DNA from: Gemmatimonadota bacterium
GTDB lineage: Bacteria; Gemmatimonadota; Gemmatimonadetes; Gemmatimonadales; Gemmatimonadaceae
DNA: 43,880 nucleotides
NCBI GenBank assembly: GCA_023249305.1
Contig: JAHFCU010000016.1
Coordinates: 1 to 43,880 of the forward strand
Reading direction: 5' to 3'
Shown here: positions 32,532-42,490 of the stretch, piece after piece
Layout: each line of letters opens with the position of its first letter
Numbering within the stretch: the first letter of the stretch is position 1
The notes under the pieces: model-generated
The model's input: the letters and a program-made list of their open reading frames with translations, nothing else
Told to the model about the DNA's origin: nothing
The model's database searches: none
Program-made: the position numbers and the translations under genes

Positions 32532-33631
32532 TCGGCGTGCTTCTTGGCCTAGCGCTGACCGTTGCGCCGGCGCGCGGTGACTTCGCGCAGTCGCTGCGTG
32601 CGACCGCTGATACGGTGCTCGATACCGTCTTCGTCGCCTCCAATCGGCGCCGCACCTCCGAGCGCTTCACGCGCGACGTGACCGACTCACTGTGGTATGG
32701 CGTGTGCGTCGTCCGTCTCACAGTCGGTGAGCCTGACGGTCCGCGAGCGCTCGCGCCGATGCACGTCACGCGCGTGGATTCCTCCGCACTCGATGCAGAC
32801 ACATGGCGCTCGCGACTGCGCGCCGCGGTGCGCGACTCGTCGGCCAGCGACTTGCCACTCCTGTTCGTGCACGGTTACTCGACGAGTCCCGCGGAAGCCG
32901 TGCGCCAAGGCGAGCAAGTGAAAGCCCGCGGTGGTCATCGCGGGCCACTCGTGCTCTTCGTGTGGCCGACGCACGGTCTCTACGTCGTCCCCACCCCGGG
33001 CACGGTCTACCGAGACGACGCGAAGGCCGCCGCGCTGAGCGGGCCTGCGTTTGTGCGTGTTCTGCGCGCGGTGGACTCGCTCGTACCGAGCGCCGTTCTG
33101 GTGGCGCACTCGATGGGATCGCGCGTGGCGCTCGACGCGATCATCGGTGACTCTGCGACGCGCGCGCATTTCACGGCCCGTCCACTCCGCGCGGTCGGCC
33201 TCTTCTCCCCCGACGTGGGTGCCCAGCGATTTCGCGACGAGTCCGCGCCGCGCCTCCCCGCCATCGCACACCGCGTCGCCCTCTACGGCGCATCCACCGA
33301 CTACCTGCTCGGCGCGGCGGCGTTCGTGAACCGCGAGCGCCGCGCCGCGGGCCTGACGCGCCGTGGAGAACCGTTGGCCGGCATTGAACTCGTGGACGAT
33401 ACGCGCGGCGCGCGCGCCGAGCCGCTGCTGCTCGCGCTCGCGGGCCCGCGCCACTCTGTGCGCTGGGCCAGTGCGGCGCTCGCCGATTTCTTCGGCATCG
33501 TCGTGGCCGCAGCCGACCCGTCGTGCCGTGTGTCGCTCGGCACAGCGGATAGTGTGAGCGCCGGGCGGTGGCGCCTGCGGCGCGGTGCGATAACGCCAGT
33601 ACCGCTCGACAGCGCCTGCGCGAAGCGCTAG
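32528..33631 (+). CDS. Exported alpha/beta hydrolase, DUF900-like
   Basis: A 367-residue protein starting at ATG 32528, which overlaps the previous stop. The first 17 residues (MIGVLLGLALTVAPARG) form a short signal peptide. The core has LLFVHGYSTSPAEAVRQGEQVKARGG, LFVWPTHGLYVVPTPGTVYRDDAKAAALSG, the nucleophile elbow VLVAHSMGSRVALDAI and a His near LAGPRHSVRWASAAL. This is the DUF900 type of alpha/beta hydrolase. Translational coupling to the kinase gene links it to the same operon, though its export puts it in the periplasm. Substrate unknown. Confidence 0.82.
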   Translation: MIGVLLGLALTVAPARGDFAQSLRATADTVLDTVFVASNRRRTSERFTRDVTDSLWYGVCVVRLTVGEPDGPRALAPMHVTRVDSSALDADTWRSRLRAAVRDSSASDLPLLFVHGYSTSPAEAVRQGEQVKARGGHRGPLVLFVWPTHGLYVVPTPGTVYRDDAKAAALSGPAFVRVLRAVDSLVPSAVLVAHSMGSRVALDAIIGDSATRAHFTARPLRAVGLFSPDVGAQRFRDESAPRLPAIAHRVALYGASTDYLLGAAAFVNRERRAAGLTRRGEPLAGIELVDDTRGARAEPLLLALAGPRHSVRWASAALADFFGIVVAAADPSCRVSLGTADSVSAGRWRLRRGAITPVPLDSACAKR

Positions 33632-33657
33632 TGGCGCGCGCACCGACCTGCGTTCCG

Positions 33658-33686
33658 CATGAGTCGCACGCGCGTTGCGTCTCATG
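33658..33686. terminator. Inverted repeat between convergent genes
   Basis: CATGAG-T-CGCA ... TGCG-T-CTCATG forms an 11-position stem with one T-T mismatch and a 7-nt loop, in the 63-bp gap between convergent genes. It lacks long T-tracts; a bidirectional terminator is plausible. Confidence 0.45.
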
Positions 33687-33694
33687 AAACGAAG

Positions 33695-35950
33695 CTACCG
33701 ACGCGGTTCGATGATCAGCAGCACGCCCTCGAGTGCGGCGACATCCGCCGAGATCTCGCGCGTGCCGGCCGCCAACGTCGCGATCCGTTGCTTCCCCACC
33801 CCATCCACGCGCCAGAGCGTCGCGCCGCGCTGCGTCCCGTGTCGTGCGGGATCGAGCGTCAGCGTCACGCGATGCGCGCTGTCGTCGATGCTCGCCAAGG
33901 CAATGGCAACCTGGCCGTCCGCGGCGCGCCATGCGCCCGTGAGCACCGCGGGGGCGCGCAGCGCGACCTCTGTCGCGCCGCCGCGACGCGCCGCGTAGAT
34001 GGAGATGCGCGACCCAATGAAACTGAGCTCCGGCGCGTCGGACGCCGGCGGCATGACGAATGCGCCGTCCTGCAGCCACGCGCGGTTGGCGTAACGGATG
34101 CGCGCGAGCCGCGTGAGATAGTCAATCTCGGCCGCGCGCTTGGTGAACTGTTCGGGGAGCAGGTTCGCGATCGTCGGCTGCATTCCCCAGACGAACATGC
34201 GGGCCTGCTCCATCAGGAACTGCCGCCGGTACTTCGCGTCGAGCAGCGTCAGCGCGTTCGCGGGGCGCGTTGAATCGGGCCACATCTCATCATACGGCGG
34301 GTACGTGAGCGATCCGTACGTCCCGTACGTCATCGCGTGCCGGTGGTAGACTGCCTGAAACATCGGGATCGGCCCCCAGCCGCTCGCCGGGTCCGCGTAC
34401 CGCTCCTCGCTCACCTGCAGCGTGAGGAAAAGGTCGAGGTCGGGAAGCCAACTCTCACCGCCTCCTTCGCCGCCAAGCCCAAGCGAGACGCCGTTGCGGC
34501 GGCGCAGGTCGGCGGCGAGCGCGCGAAAGCCGTCCATCCAATAGTGGCCGCCGCCCACCGGATGCCCGTGATCGGGCGACCAGCAGACGAGACTGAGCAC
34601 CGCTTGGTCCATGTAGAGGCCATCAATGCCGTACTGCTGGACCACCGTATCCGCGATGCCCGCGTACTTGTCGCGCCAGAACTTCGTGGACACGTCCATT
34701 GGCGCACACGGCAGCGGATTGAACACGTTGTACGTCTCGAGCCGCACCGTGCCGTCGCGCTCGCGCACGGCGTATCGCTCCGCCCCTTCTCGCGTCCAGC
34801 TCGGCGTGTTCGTGCACCACAGCCGTTGGTTCATGTACACGATGGCGCGCACGTCCGCCTCGTGCGCCCGCTTCACCGCCTCCGTGAACGTCCCGACACC
34901 GTCACGCGGAGGGAGGTAATCGGGGAACGACGTGTCGTACGGCCCCGCGTGCCACCAGTGCCAGAAGACGCTCACGGGCAGTCCCACGGTCTTGCGCAGT
35001 GTGATCGCAGGATCGAGCACATGCGAGGCGCGACCGCGATTCCACACCCACACACCTGTCTCGCGCATCCATTTGGTGGCCGTGCCGCGTGCGACGCGAC
35101 TGTTGCGCGCCCACGATTGCTGCTCGCCCCATGCCCGATACCGTTCGGCCGCATGCATCCACGTGCCGTGGACAACGCCGAGCTTCACGCCGTAGGTGGG
35201 TTCATAGCGCGTCGCCTGCGCCGGGTCGGCGAGTACGTTGGCGACCTCGGCGCGGCCATACCCTTCCTCGTCGCCCGAGAGGATGAATGACTTTCGGTAC
35301 GCGAGCGAGTCGTCCGTCGCCCAATAGAATCCGGCCGAAACGCCGCGTGTGAGCGCGATCATCTGCATCGACAACTGGCCGGGATAGCCCCACTCAAAGC
35401 GACGTCCCTTGCCATCCGCACCGGAGAGCATGCGGCGCGGGTCCCTCGCGCGCTGGCCCATCCAGAGTGGCACGGCGAGTTCGGCGTTCTCCGTGAGCCC
35501 GATGCCGCCGAGCCGCGGATAGAGCACGCGTTCGATTCCCAGGCCGGCGATTCCGTCAACAGCGATGTGCCAGCGCGTCGTGGAGTCCGCATCGACAACG
35601 ACGGTCGCGCGGACGCGCAGCGCGGGAGAATCGCGGAATCCTTCCCATTGGAGATGCAGTCCGGGTCGCGTGCCCCCGATGCGCGACCACGTGAAGCGTG
35701 ACGCGCTCGTCGCATCAATGACCGGCTGTCCCGGCGCGCGCTCGAGCCGAAACAGCGCGAGCGCCTCGTTCGTAGGGATCGCCACTTCCTGTCCACTGGC
35801 CGATTCTAGACGCCGAATGCCGCCGTGCCCCGCGTCAAGCACCACGCGTATCCCAGGCCCCTCAAGCCTTGGAGTTTGAACCTGCGCTTCCGCATACGCG
35901 GAGCAGTGCGCGGCGAGTGCCGACAGGGCAAGGGCGCTGGAAAGACGCAT
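33695..35950 (-). CDS. Exported glycoside-hydrolase-like protein (DUF6259-type TIM barrel)
   Basis: A 751-residue protein with signal peptide MRLSSALALSALAAHCSAYAEAQ (start ATG 35950). The N-terminal ~260 residues are a beta-sandwich (RVVLDAGHGGIRRLESASGQE, IERVLYPRLGGIGLTENAELAVPLW). The middle ~300 residues look like a TIM barrel: VSVFWHWWHAGPYDTSFPDYLPP, VRAIVYMNQRLWC, GIDGLYMDQAVLSLVCW, SLGLGGEGGGESW, the last two offering candidate catalytic Asp and Glu. A C-terminal beta domain follows. This fits DUF6259-type putative glycosidases, but I cannot assign a sugar. It probably acts in the periplasm. Divergent from the efflux operon. Confidence 0.82.
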   Translation of the reverse strand: MRLSSALALSALAAHCSAYAEAQVQTPRLEGPGIRVVLDAGHGGIRRLESASGQEVAIPTNEALALFRLERAPGQPVIDATSASRFTWSRIGGTRPGLHLQWEGFRDSPALRVRATVVVDADSTTRWHIAVDGIAGLGIERVLYPRLGGIGLTENAELAVPLWMGQRARDPRRMLSGADGKGRRFEWGYPGQLSMQMIALTRGVSAGFYWATDDSLAYRKSFILSGDEEGYGRAEVANVLADPAQATRYEPTYGVKLGVVHGTWMHAAERYRAWGEQQSWARNSRVARGTATKWMRETGVWVWNRGRASHVLDPAITLRKTVGLPVSVFWHWWHAGPYDTSFPDYLPPRDGVGTFTEAVKRAHEADVRAIVYMNQRLWCTNTPSWTREGAERYAVRERDGTVRLETYNVFNPLPCAPMDVSTKFWRDKYAGIADTVVQQYGIDGLYMDQAVLSLVCWSPDHGHPVGGGHYWMDGFRALAADLRRRNGVSLGLGGEGGGESWLPDLDLFLTLQVSEERYADPASGWGPIPMFQAVYHRHAMTYGTYGSLTYPPYDEMWPDSTRPANALTLLDAKYRRQFLMEQARMFVWGMQPTIANLLPEQFTKRAAEIDYLTRLARIRYANRAWLQDGAFVMPPASDAPELSFIGSRISIYAARRGGATEVALRAPAVLTGAWRAADGQVAIALASIDDSAHRVTLTLDPARHGTQRGATLWRVDGVGKQRIATLAAGTREISADVAALEGVLLIIEPRR

Positions 35951-36087
35951 GATCCGGCCTCGAAGTGGATATCGGTCCCACAATCATGCGCTGATGCGCC
36001 GCCGACGGCCATCGCGCATCTTTATGGCGGCCCGTGGCCCGCGCGGTGTGATGCGCTGCGCGCAGGACCTGCTTTTCAAGGACTTCC

Positions 36088-37476
36088 GTGAAACCAACTC
36101 TCATACTCTTGCTCGCGCTTGCCATCGCCGCTGCACCGACTGCAGGGGCACAACGCCCGCCGCCAACTGACACCGTCCGCATCTCAGTGGACGAAGCGCT
36201 CGCGCGCGCCGGCCGGCTCGGCGAGGAAGCGCACATCGCGCGTGCGCAGGTGGACATCGCCTCCACGCAGGTCGCCTCCGCGCGGTCCGCGGCGCTTCCG
36301 GCGCTCGACGGCAGCTTCACGTATGTGCGCACCTACGCCTCGCCGTTCCAGATCAAGGTCAGCCCAAGTGCGGCAGGTGATTCGTCGCTGGCGCCGCTGG
36401 CAAAGCTGTTCTCGAACCTTCCGTTCGGCCGCGTCAATCAATACACGGCGAACCTTACCGCGACGCAGGCCATCTTCTCGCCGCGGCTTGGCAGTGCGCT
36501 GCGCATCGCCAACTACTACCAGTCCGCGTCAAAGCTCGGCCTTCACGAGCAACTAGCTGAGACGGAGTATCAGGTGCGCACGGCGTACGTGCGCGCCCAG
36601 CTCGCGGCCGAACTCGAGGCGAGTGCGCGCGAGGCCGTGGCGCAGGCCTCACGCTTCCTCGATCAGGAGCGCCTGCGGCTCAAGGCGGGCACGGGTTCCG
36701 AACTCGACGTTCTGCGAGCCGAGGTTTCCCTCGAGAACCTCAAGCCGCAGCTCGTGGATGCGCAGAACGCCGCGGCGCTCGCCACCCTCGACCTCAAGCG
36801 GCTCGTCAACGTGCCGCTCACGGCGCCGCTCGTCCTCACGACGCGCCTCACCGCGCCCGCGGTGCTGCCCACCGACGGGCTGGATCCGGTGACGATCGCC
36901 TCCGACCGCGCGGCCGTGCAGGCCGAGCAGCAGAATGTGCGCATCGCGAAGGAAATCGTCACGCAGGCGGTCGCCGCGTACATCCCGTCGCTCGATTTTC
37001 GCATGAGCCTCGGCCGCCTCATGTATCCGCAGGAAGTCTTCGCGCTCAACGGCAGAAGCTGGCTTACCGACTGGAACGCGTCGCTCACGCTCAAGGTGCC
37101 GTTGTTCAATGGCTTCAAGCGCGGCGCAGATCTTACCCAGGCGCGCCTCGGTCTTCAGCAGGAGGAATCGCGGCTCGCGCAACTGCGCGAGGCCGTTCAG
37201 TTGCAGTATCAGCAGGCGCTGGGCGAGCGCTCGCGCGCCGCCGCCACGATCACCGCGCGACAGCGCACGGTGGATCAGGCGCAGAAAGTGTATGACCTGA
37301 CCGTGCTCCGCTACGACCAGGGACTCGCCACGCATCTCGACGTCAGCGACGCGCGCCTCGGCCTGCTGATGGCGCGCGCTAACTACGCACAGGCCGTGGC
37401 CCAGTACTACATCGCCGACGCGGCGCTTCAGCGCTCACTGGGCGCCAGCTCCGCCGCACTCTCAACGGTTCGTTGA
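36088..37476 (+). CDS. TolC-family outer-membrane efflux protein
   Basis: A 462-residue outer-membrane channel subunit that should form trimers. GTG 36088 follows AAGGA at 36078-36082. The signal peptide covers 1-21 (ending AGA). Two OEP repeats of long helices and short strands are visible: ISVDEALARAGRLGEEAHIARAQVDIASTQVASARSAALPALDGSFTY, YQVRTAYVRAQLAAELEASAREAV and, in the second half, WNASLTLKVPLFNGFKRGADLTQARLGLQQ and VYDLTVLRYDQGLATHLDVSDARLGLLMARANYAQAVAQYYIADAAL. It begins a three-gene tripartite efflux operon; its stop lies 2 bp before the adaptor ATG. Confidence 0.95.
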   Translation: MKPTLILLLALAIAAAPTAGAQRPPPTDTVRISVDEALARAGRLGEEAHIARAQVDIASTQVASARSAALPALDGSFTYVRTYASPFQIKVSPSAAGDSSLAPLAKLFSNLPFGRVNQYTANLTATQAIFSPRLGSALRIANYYQSASKLGLHEQLAETEYQVRTAYVRAQLAAELEASAREAVAQASRFLDQERLRLKAGTGSELDVLRAEVSLENLKPQLVDAQNAAALATLDLKRLVNVPLTAPLVLTTRLTAPAVLPTDGLDPVTIASDRAAVQAEQQNVRIAKEIVTQAVAAYIPSLDFRMSLGRLMYPQEVFALNGRSWLTDWNASLTLKVPLFNGFKRGADLTQARLGLQQEESRLAQLREAVQLQYQQALGERSRAAATITARQRTVDQAQKVYDLTVLRYDQGLATHLDVSDARLGLLMARANYAQAVAQYYIADAALQRSLGASSAALSTVR

Positions 37477-37478
37477 CC

Positions 37479-38603
37479 ATGACTCCGACGACGATTCTCT
37501 CGCGCCGCTTCACCGACGCCGCCCGCCTGCTCATTCTCCTCGTGATTGCCGCCGTTTCGTTGACGGCATGCAAGGGCAAGACGGACGCCGGCGACGCCGC
37601 GCCGCCTGTCGTGCTCGGACCCAACGATGTCGCGACGACGACCATCGCCGAGCTCGGGCCGACCGTGCTCGTCAGCGGCGCGCTCGATCCGGCCGACATT
37701 GTGCGTGTGCGCGCACAGGTGGCTGGCACGCTGCGCGACGTGAAGGTGGACCGCGGCGCACGGGTGACCCGCGGTCAGGTGATGGCGCGCATTGAGGCGC
37801 AGGGCGTCACGAGCGGTGCGGAAAGCGCCAAGGCGAACGTCGCAAGTGCCGAAGCTGGACTGGCGGTGGCGCTGCAGCGCCTCGACGGCGCCAAGAAGCT
37901 CTTCGAGGCGGGTGCGATGTCCGCCGTGGATATGAAGACCGCGCAAGCCGGCTACGACGCCGCCGCTGCGCAGCTCGCGGCGGCGAAGACGGCGTTCGCC
38001 GGCGCGACGGAGGCGGCGGGCCACACATGGCTCAAGGCGCCGTTCGACGGCTGGGTGAGTGATCGCGTCGCCGAGGAGGGCGAGTCGGTGAAGGCCGAAG
38101 ATCCCGTGTTGACCGTCGTGGATCCGCGCACGCTCGAACTCAAGGGGCAGGTCGGCACGGTGGACGCCGCACGCGTGCGCGTGGGGCAGATGGTGACCTT
38201 CACGATTGACGCGATGCCCGGTCAGGCGTTTCAGGGGACGGTGGCCCGCGTCGATCCCGTCGCGAGCGCGTCTACGCGTCAGGTAGGTGTCTTTGCGCGA
38301 CTCAACAATGCGAACGGCAAGGTGGTGGCCGGCCAGTTCGCGCACGGCCGCATCCGCACCGGCGCGACCACGAAGGCGGTGGTCGTCGCGCTGAACGCGG
38401 TGCGCACGGGCGAGAAGGAACCGTACGTGCTGGTCGTGGATGGCAACGTGGTACGCCGTCGTCCCGTCGTGACGGGTGCGCGCGATGAAGATACCGGCAT
38501 GATCGCCATCACCAGCGGCCTGAAAGCCGGTGAGCGTGTCGTCATTGCGGCGGGTGTCGAGATGGCGGACGGCACCAAGGTGTCCGCGGCGAAGGAGAAG
38601 TAG
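37479..38603 (+). CDS. RND efflux periplasmic adaptor lipoprotein
   Basis: A 374-residue membrane fusion protein linking the RND pump to TolC. The lipobox SLTAC gives a lipid-anchored Cys near residue 31. Barrel-sandwich half-motifs: VRVRAQVAGTLRDVKVDRGARVTRGQVMARI and LKAPFDGWVSDRVAEEGESVKAEDPVLTVVD. A helical hairpin lies between them (AKANVASAEAGLAVALQRLDGAKKLFEAGAMSAVDMKTAQAGYDAA), followed by beta-barrel and membrane-proximal domains. The start is ATG 37479; a TTG two codons earlier is possible. A strong AAGGAGA in its last codons serves the next gene. Confidence 0.94.
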   Translation: MTPTTILSRRFTDAARLLILLVIAAVSLTACKGKTDAGDAAPPVVLGPNDVATTTIAELGPTVLVSGALDPADIVRVRAQVAGTLRDVKVDRGARVTRGQVMARIEAQGVTSGAESAKANVASAEAGLAVALQRLDGAKKLFEAGAMSAVDMKTAQAGYDAAAAQLAAAKTAFAGATEAAGHTWLKAPFDGWVSDRVAEEGESVKAEDPVLTVVDPRTLELKGQVGTVDAARVRVGQMVTFTIDAMPGQAFQGTVARVDPVASASTRQVGVFARLNNANGKVVAGQFAHGRIRTGATTKAVVVALNAVRTGEKEPYVLVVDGNVVRRRPVVTGARDEDTGMIAITSGLKAGERVVIAAGVEMADGTKVSAAKEK

Positions 38604-38604
38604 G

Positions 38605-41600
38605 ATGCCCGAACAGCGCACCCGTGGCCGCCGGGCCTCGGACACTTCCGGCACGGGACTCAGCGCCCTCGCCATCCGGCGTCCCGTCTTCACGGCGATG
38701 GTGATGTCGGCGCTGGTCGTGCTGGGCTTCTTCAGCTACCGGCGCCTCCCGATCGACCAGTTCCCCTCGATTGACCTCCCGATCATCACGGTGCAGACCA
38801 TCTATCCCGGCGCCAGCGCGGGCACGGTGGAACGCGAGGTCACGCGCCGGCTCGAGGAAGCGTTCAATCCGGTGCAGGACGTCAAGAAAATCACGTCCAT
38901 CTCGCTCGAGGGCGTCTCGCAGATCATCATCGAGTTCCAGCTTTCGCGCAACGTGGACGCGGCCGCGCAGGACGTGCGCGCCAAGATCGACATCATTCGA
39001 CGCAATCTGCCGTCGGACGTCGAATCGCCGGTCGTGCAGAAGATTGATATCGGGGCCGTGCCGATCATCTCCCTCGCGCTCGCCAGCGACCAGATGCCGA
39101 TGGCCAAGCTGACAGCGCTCGCCGACGAGACCATCCGCCGCCGGCTTGAATCGGTGTCGGGCGTGGGCGAAGTGCGCATCTCCGGCGGCCTCAAGCGCGA
39201 GGTGAAGGTTTACCTGCAGCCCGCGCGCATGGAAGCGCTCGGCATCACCGTGCCGCAGATCGAGGGCGCGCTGCAGCGCCAGAATCTCGACGTGCCGGCG
39301 GGTCGCGTGCTCCTCGGTGCGCGCGAGCAGCTCGTGCGCGTCAGCGGCCGCATCAAGGAGCCCGCGCAGTTCAACAACATCATCATCGCGACGCGCGGCG
39401 GCCTGACGGTCCGCCTGTCCGACCTGGCGCGCGTCGAGGACGCCACCGAAGAAGAGCGCTCGCTCGCCCTGGTGGACGGCCGCCGCAGCATCGGCCTCGA
39501 CCTGATTCGCGTCTCGGGGGCCAACACGGTGCAGGTGGCCGACGGCGTGATGAAGGAGATCGCGAAGCTGCAGGGCACCCTTCCGGCGGGCACGACGCTG
39601 CAAGTCGTGCGCGACAACTCGGTGATGATCCGCAACTCGGTGCGCGACGTGCTCGACGAGCTGATGCTCGGCGCGCTGCTTACCGTGTTCATCGTGATGA
39701 TCTTCCTGAACGACTGGAAGGCCACGGCGATCACCGCGCTCTCGCTGCCGGTCTCGGTGATCTCGGCGTTCATCATCATGCGCGCCATGGGCTTCACCGT
39801 GAACGTCATCACGCTGATGGCGCTGTCGCTCTCGATCGGCATCCTGATTGACGACGCGATCGTCGTCATCGAGAACATCGTGCGCCACCGCCAGCTCAAG
39901 GAGGACCATTTCACGGCGGCGGGGCACGGCACGCGCGAAATCATCCTCGCCGTGATGGCGACCACGTTCTCCATCGTCGCGGTCTTCGTGCCCGTCGCGT
40001 TCATGGGCGGCATCATCGGGCGCTTCTTCTACGCCTTCGGCCTCGTGGTGGCTTGGGCCGTGATGGTCTCGCTCTTCGTGTCCTTCACATTGACGCCGAT
40101 GCTCAGCGCCTGGTGGGGCGTTGACCCGCATGTGCACGGCGAGGCGGTTGGCAACGTCATCACGCGCACGATCGCGCGCTTCAACGCGTGGTTCGACCGA
40201 ATGGCGCATGCGTACCGTGGCATCATCGAGTGGGCGCTGCTGCACCGCCGGCAGACCGTGGTCATCGCGACAGCGAGCCTGCTCGCCGCATTTGCGCTCG
40301 TGCCGTTCATCGGCGGCGAGTTCACCCCGCAGTCGGACAACAGCGAGTTCACCGTCACGTTTGAGACGCCCGAAGGGTCGAGCCTCGCCCAGACGCGCGC
40401 GAAAGCCGAGCAGATCGGCGCGGTTGTGCGCGCCATGGAAGGCGTGAAGTACACGTACACCACCATCGGCGCCGGGGCCACGGGCACCGTGCGCAGCGGC
40501 GAGATCTACGTGAAGCTCATGCCGCCGCGCGAGCGGCCGCTCAAGGCCAACCGGATGATGATGGTCGCCCGCGCCAAGCTGGGGCAGCTCTACGGCGTAC
40601 GGTCGTACCTGATTGAGCGGTCCGGCCCGGGCGGTGCGCAGGCGCCGTTGCAGGTGGAACTGCGCGGCCCCGACATCAACGAGCTGCAGCGGCTGTCAAC
40701 GAAGCTGCGTGACGCCGTCGCGCGCATCCCCGGCATCGTCGACGTCAAGTCGTCGCTCGGCGACCCGAAGCCCGAACTGCGCGTCGAGGTCAACCGCGAC
40801 GCCGCGAACCAGATCGGCCTCGACATCGGCATGATCTCAGCCACCATCCGCCCGCTGTTCGCGGGTGAGGTGGCCACCCGTTGGGAAGACCCGACGGGCG
40901 AAGAGCGCGACGTGCGCGTGCAGGTGGCGCCGGAACTCCGACGCTCGATCGCCGACGTGAGTGCCATGCCGGTTCCCACCGCGAAGGTCGGCCCCAACGG
41001 TGTCACCTATGCGCGGCTCGGCGACATCGCCACCGTCAGCGTATCGAGCGCTCCGACGCAGATTGACCGCGCGCGCCTCGAACGCGTCGTGACGATCTCG
41101 GGCAACATGGCGCCGGGCTTCTCGCTTTCCGAGGCGTCCTCCGCTATCCGCGCCGAGGCGGCGAAGGTTGGACTACCGCCGGGATACACCGTCGGTCTCG
41201 CCGGTCAGACGGAGTTGCTCATCGAGACGTTCGGCTACGTCGTCGAGGCGATCGTGCTGGCTGTCATCCTGATCTTCCTGATTCTCGCCTCGCAGTTCGA
41301 GTCGTTCACGCACCCGATCGCGATCATGTTGTCGCTCCCCCTGTCGCTCGTCGGCGTGCTGCTCGCGTTGCTCCTGACGCGGTCCACGTTGAGCATGATG
41401 AGCATGATCGGCGTGATCATGCTGATGGGCCTCGTGACGAAGAACGCGATCCTGCTCGTGGACAACGCCAACGAGAAGCGTCGTTCCGGGATGCACAGGT
41501 TGAACGCGCTCATCGAGGCCGGAGCAGTGCGGTTGCGTCCCATCATGATGACGACGCTCGCGATGATCGCTGGCATGCTGCCCATCGCGCTGGCGCTCGG

Positions 41601-41817
41601 CGAGGGCGGCGAGTTCCGCGCGCCGATGGCCCGGGCGGTGATCGGCGGGTTGATCACGTCCACGATGTTGACGTTGATCGTCGTGCCGGTGGCGTACAGT
41701 TACCTCGACGACCTCGGCAACTGGCTCAAACGCCGATTCGTGGATGAACAGCGGGAGATGGAGATCACCGCCGAACAACAGGCGTCCGGATTGCGGCATA
41801 CGTTGACCGGGGACTAG
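38605..41817 (+). CDS. RND family efflux pump, inner-membrane transporter (AcrB/HAE-1 like)
   Basis: A 1070-residue proton-driven pump. ATG 38605 is 1 bp after the adaptor stop with AAGGAGA upstream (38591-38597). It has the twelve-helix RND layout: the first helix VFTAMVMSALVVLGFFSYRRLPIDQFPSIDLP with the family block after it, porter domain PGASAGTVEREVTRRLEEAFNPVQDVKKI, TM4 with the proton-relay residues LSLSIGILIDDAIVVIEN, the second half repeating the layout, and TM10-11 MGLVTKNAILLVDNANE. PIDxFPxIDxP and GILIDDAI favour drug/solvent (HAE-1/HAE-2) rather than heavy-metal pumps. Substrate unknown; no regulator gene is adjacent. Confidence 0.96.
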   Translation: MPEQRTRGRRASDTSGTGLSALAIRRPVFTAMVMSALVVLGFFSYRRLPIDQFPSIDLPIITVQTIYPGASAGTVEREVTRRLEEAFNPVQDVKKITSISLEGVSQIIIEFQLSRNVDAAAQDVRAKIDIIRRNLPSDVESPVVQKIDIGAVPIISLALASDQMPMAKLTALADETIRRRLESVSGVGEVRISGGLKREVKVYLQPARMEALGITVPQIEGALQRQNLDVPAGRVLLGAREQLVRVSGRIKEPAQFNNIIIATRGGLTVRLSDLARVEDATEEERSLALVDGRRSIGLDLIRVSGANTVQVADGVMKEIAKLQGTLPAGTTLQVVRDNSVMIRNSVRDVLDELMLGALLTVFIVMIFLNDWKATAITALSLPVSVISAFIIMRAMGFTVNVITLMALSLSIGILIDDAIVVIENIVRHRQLKEDHFTAAGHGTREIILAVMATTFSIVAVFVPVAFMGGIIGRFFYAFGLVVAWAVMVSLFVSFTLTPMLSAWWGVDPHVHGEAVGNVITRTIARFNAWFDRMAHAYRGIIEWALLHRRQTVVIATASLLAAFALVPFIGGEFTPQSDNSEFTVTFETPEGSSLAQTRAKAEQIGAVVRAMEGVKYTYTTIGAGATGTVRSGEIYVKLMPPRERPLKANRMMMVARAKLGQLYGVRSYLIERSGPGGAQAPLQVELRGPDINELQRLSTKLRDAVARIPGIVDVKSSLGDPKPELRVEVNRDAANQIGLDIGMISATIRPLFAGEVATRWEDPTGEERDVRVQVAPELRRSIADVSAMPVPTAKVGPNGVTYARLGDIATVSVSSAPTQIDRARLERVVTISGNMAPGFSLSEASSAIRAEAAKVGLPPGYTVGLAGQTELLIETFGYVVEAIVLAVILIFLILASQFESFTHPIAIMLSLPLSLVGVLLALLLTRSTLSMMSMIGVIMLMGLVTKNAILLVDNANEKRRSGMHRLNALIEAGAVRLRPIMMTTLAMIAGMLPIALALGEGGEFRAPMARAVIGGLITSTMLTLIVVPVAYSYLDDLGNWLKRRFVDEQREMEITAEQQASGLRHTLTGD

Positions 41818-41824
41818 CAGGCTC

Positions 41825-42427
41825 GTGTCCGAGTTCGGCCTGTACCTCCGGATGGGGTACCACCACATCGCCGCCATCGGCGCGTGGGACCACATCCTGT
41901 TTGTCGCCGCGCTCACCGCGGCGTACGGCGTGCACGAGTGGAAGCGCATCGCCGTGCTCGTCACGGCGTTCACGCTGGGCCACTCCACCACGCTAGCGCT
42001 CGCCACGTTCAACGTCGTGAGCGCGAGTCCACGTGTCATCGAACCGCTCATCGCCGCCACGATTGTCTTCATGGCCTTCGCGGCCATCGGTGACCAGCTC
42101 ACGCCGCCCACCGAAGCATCGCGCACGACCGCGATGCGGCGTCGCTACGCAACCGCCGGCGTGTTCGGCCTGATTCACGGACTCGGGTTCGCGAGCGGCT
42201 TGCGTGCGCTGCTCGGCGCCGAGAGTTCCATTACGGTGCCGCTGTTCGCGTTCAACCTCGGCCTCGAGGTCGGGCAAGTGCTGATCGTGAGCGTCTTCTT
42301 TGCGCTGGGACTCGCCGCCGACCGCTGGCTGCGCGTCCGGCGTCGTGACTGGGTGCTGGTGCTCGCCGGCGCCGCGGCCGGCATCGGGATCACTCTGCTC
42401 ATTGACCGGCTCGGCAACGCTACGTAA
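41825..42427 (+). CDS. HupE/UreJ-like membrane protein
   Basis: A 200-residue inner-membrane protein with about six helices. Family marks: FGLYLRMGYHHIAAIGAWDHILFVAALTAA (the GxxHIxxGxDHxxF type block with His/Asp), LVTAFTLGHSTTLALA and GLIHGLGFAS, which give conserved His residues thought to handle metal in HupE/UreJ proteins (nickel or cobalt permeases or accessory proteins). GTG 41825 lies 7 bp after the RND stop, so it may be the last gene of the efflux operon. No hydrogenase or urease genes are near; a role in metal handling is only suggested. A hairpin follows. Confidence 0.88.
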   Translation: MSEFGLYLRMGYHHIAAIGAWDHILFVAALTAAYGVHEWKRIAVLVTAFTLGHSTTLALATFNVVSASPRVIEPLIAATIVFMAFAAIGDQLTPPTEASRTTAMRRRYATAGVFGLIHGLGFASGLRALLGAESSITVPLFAFNLGLEVGQVLIVSVFFALGLAADRWLRVRRRDWVLVLAGAAAGIGITLLIDRLGNAT

Positions 42428-42429
42428 GT

Positions 42430-42458
42430 GGCGTTCGTTCTTATCGAAGAACGTCGCC
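42430..42458 (+). terminator. Hairpin after the HupE/UreJ-like gene
   Basis: GGCG-TT-CGTTCTT / AAGAACG-T-CGCC with loop ATCG, starting 2 bp after the stop. The 7-bp inner stem is perfect. No T-tract follows, so it may be a weak terminator, an mRNA-stabilising hairpin or an operator palindrome. Confidence 0.45.
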
Positions 42459-42490
42459 AAGCTGTCTTTCACTCTTGCGAGGATGTGACG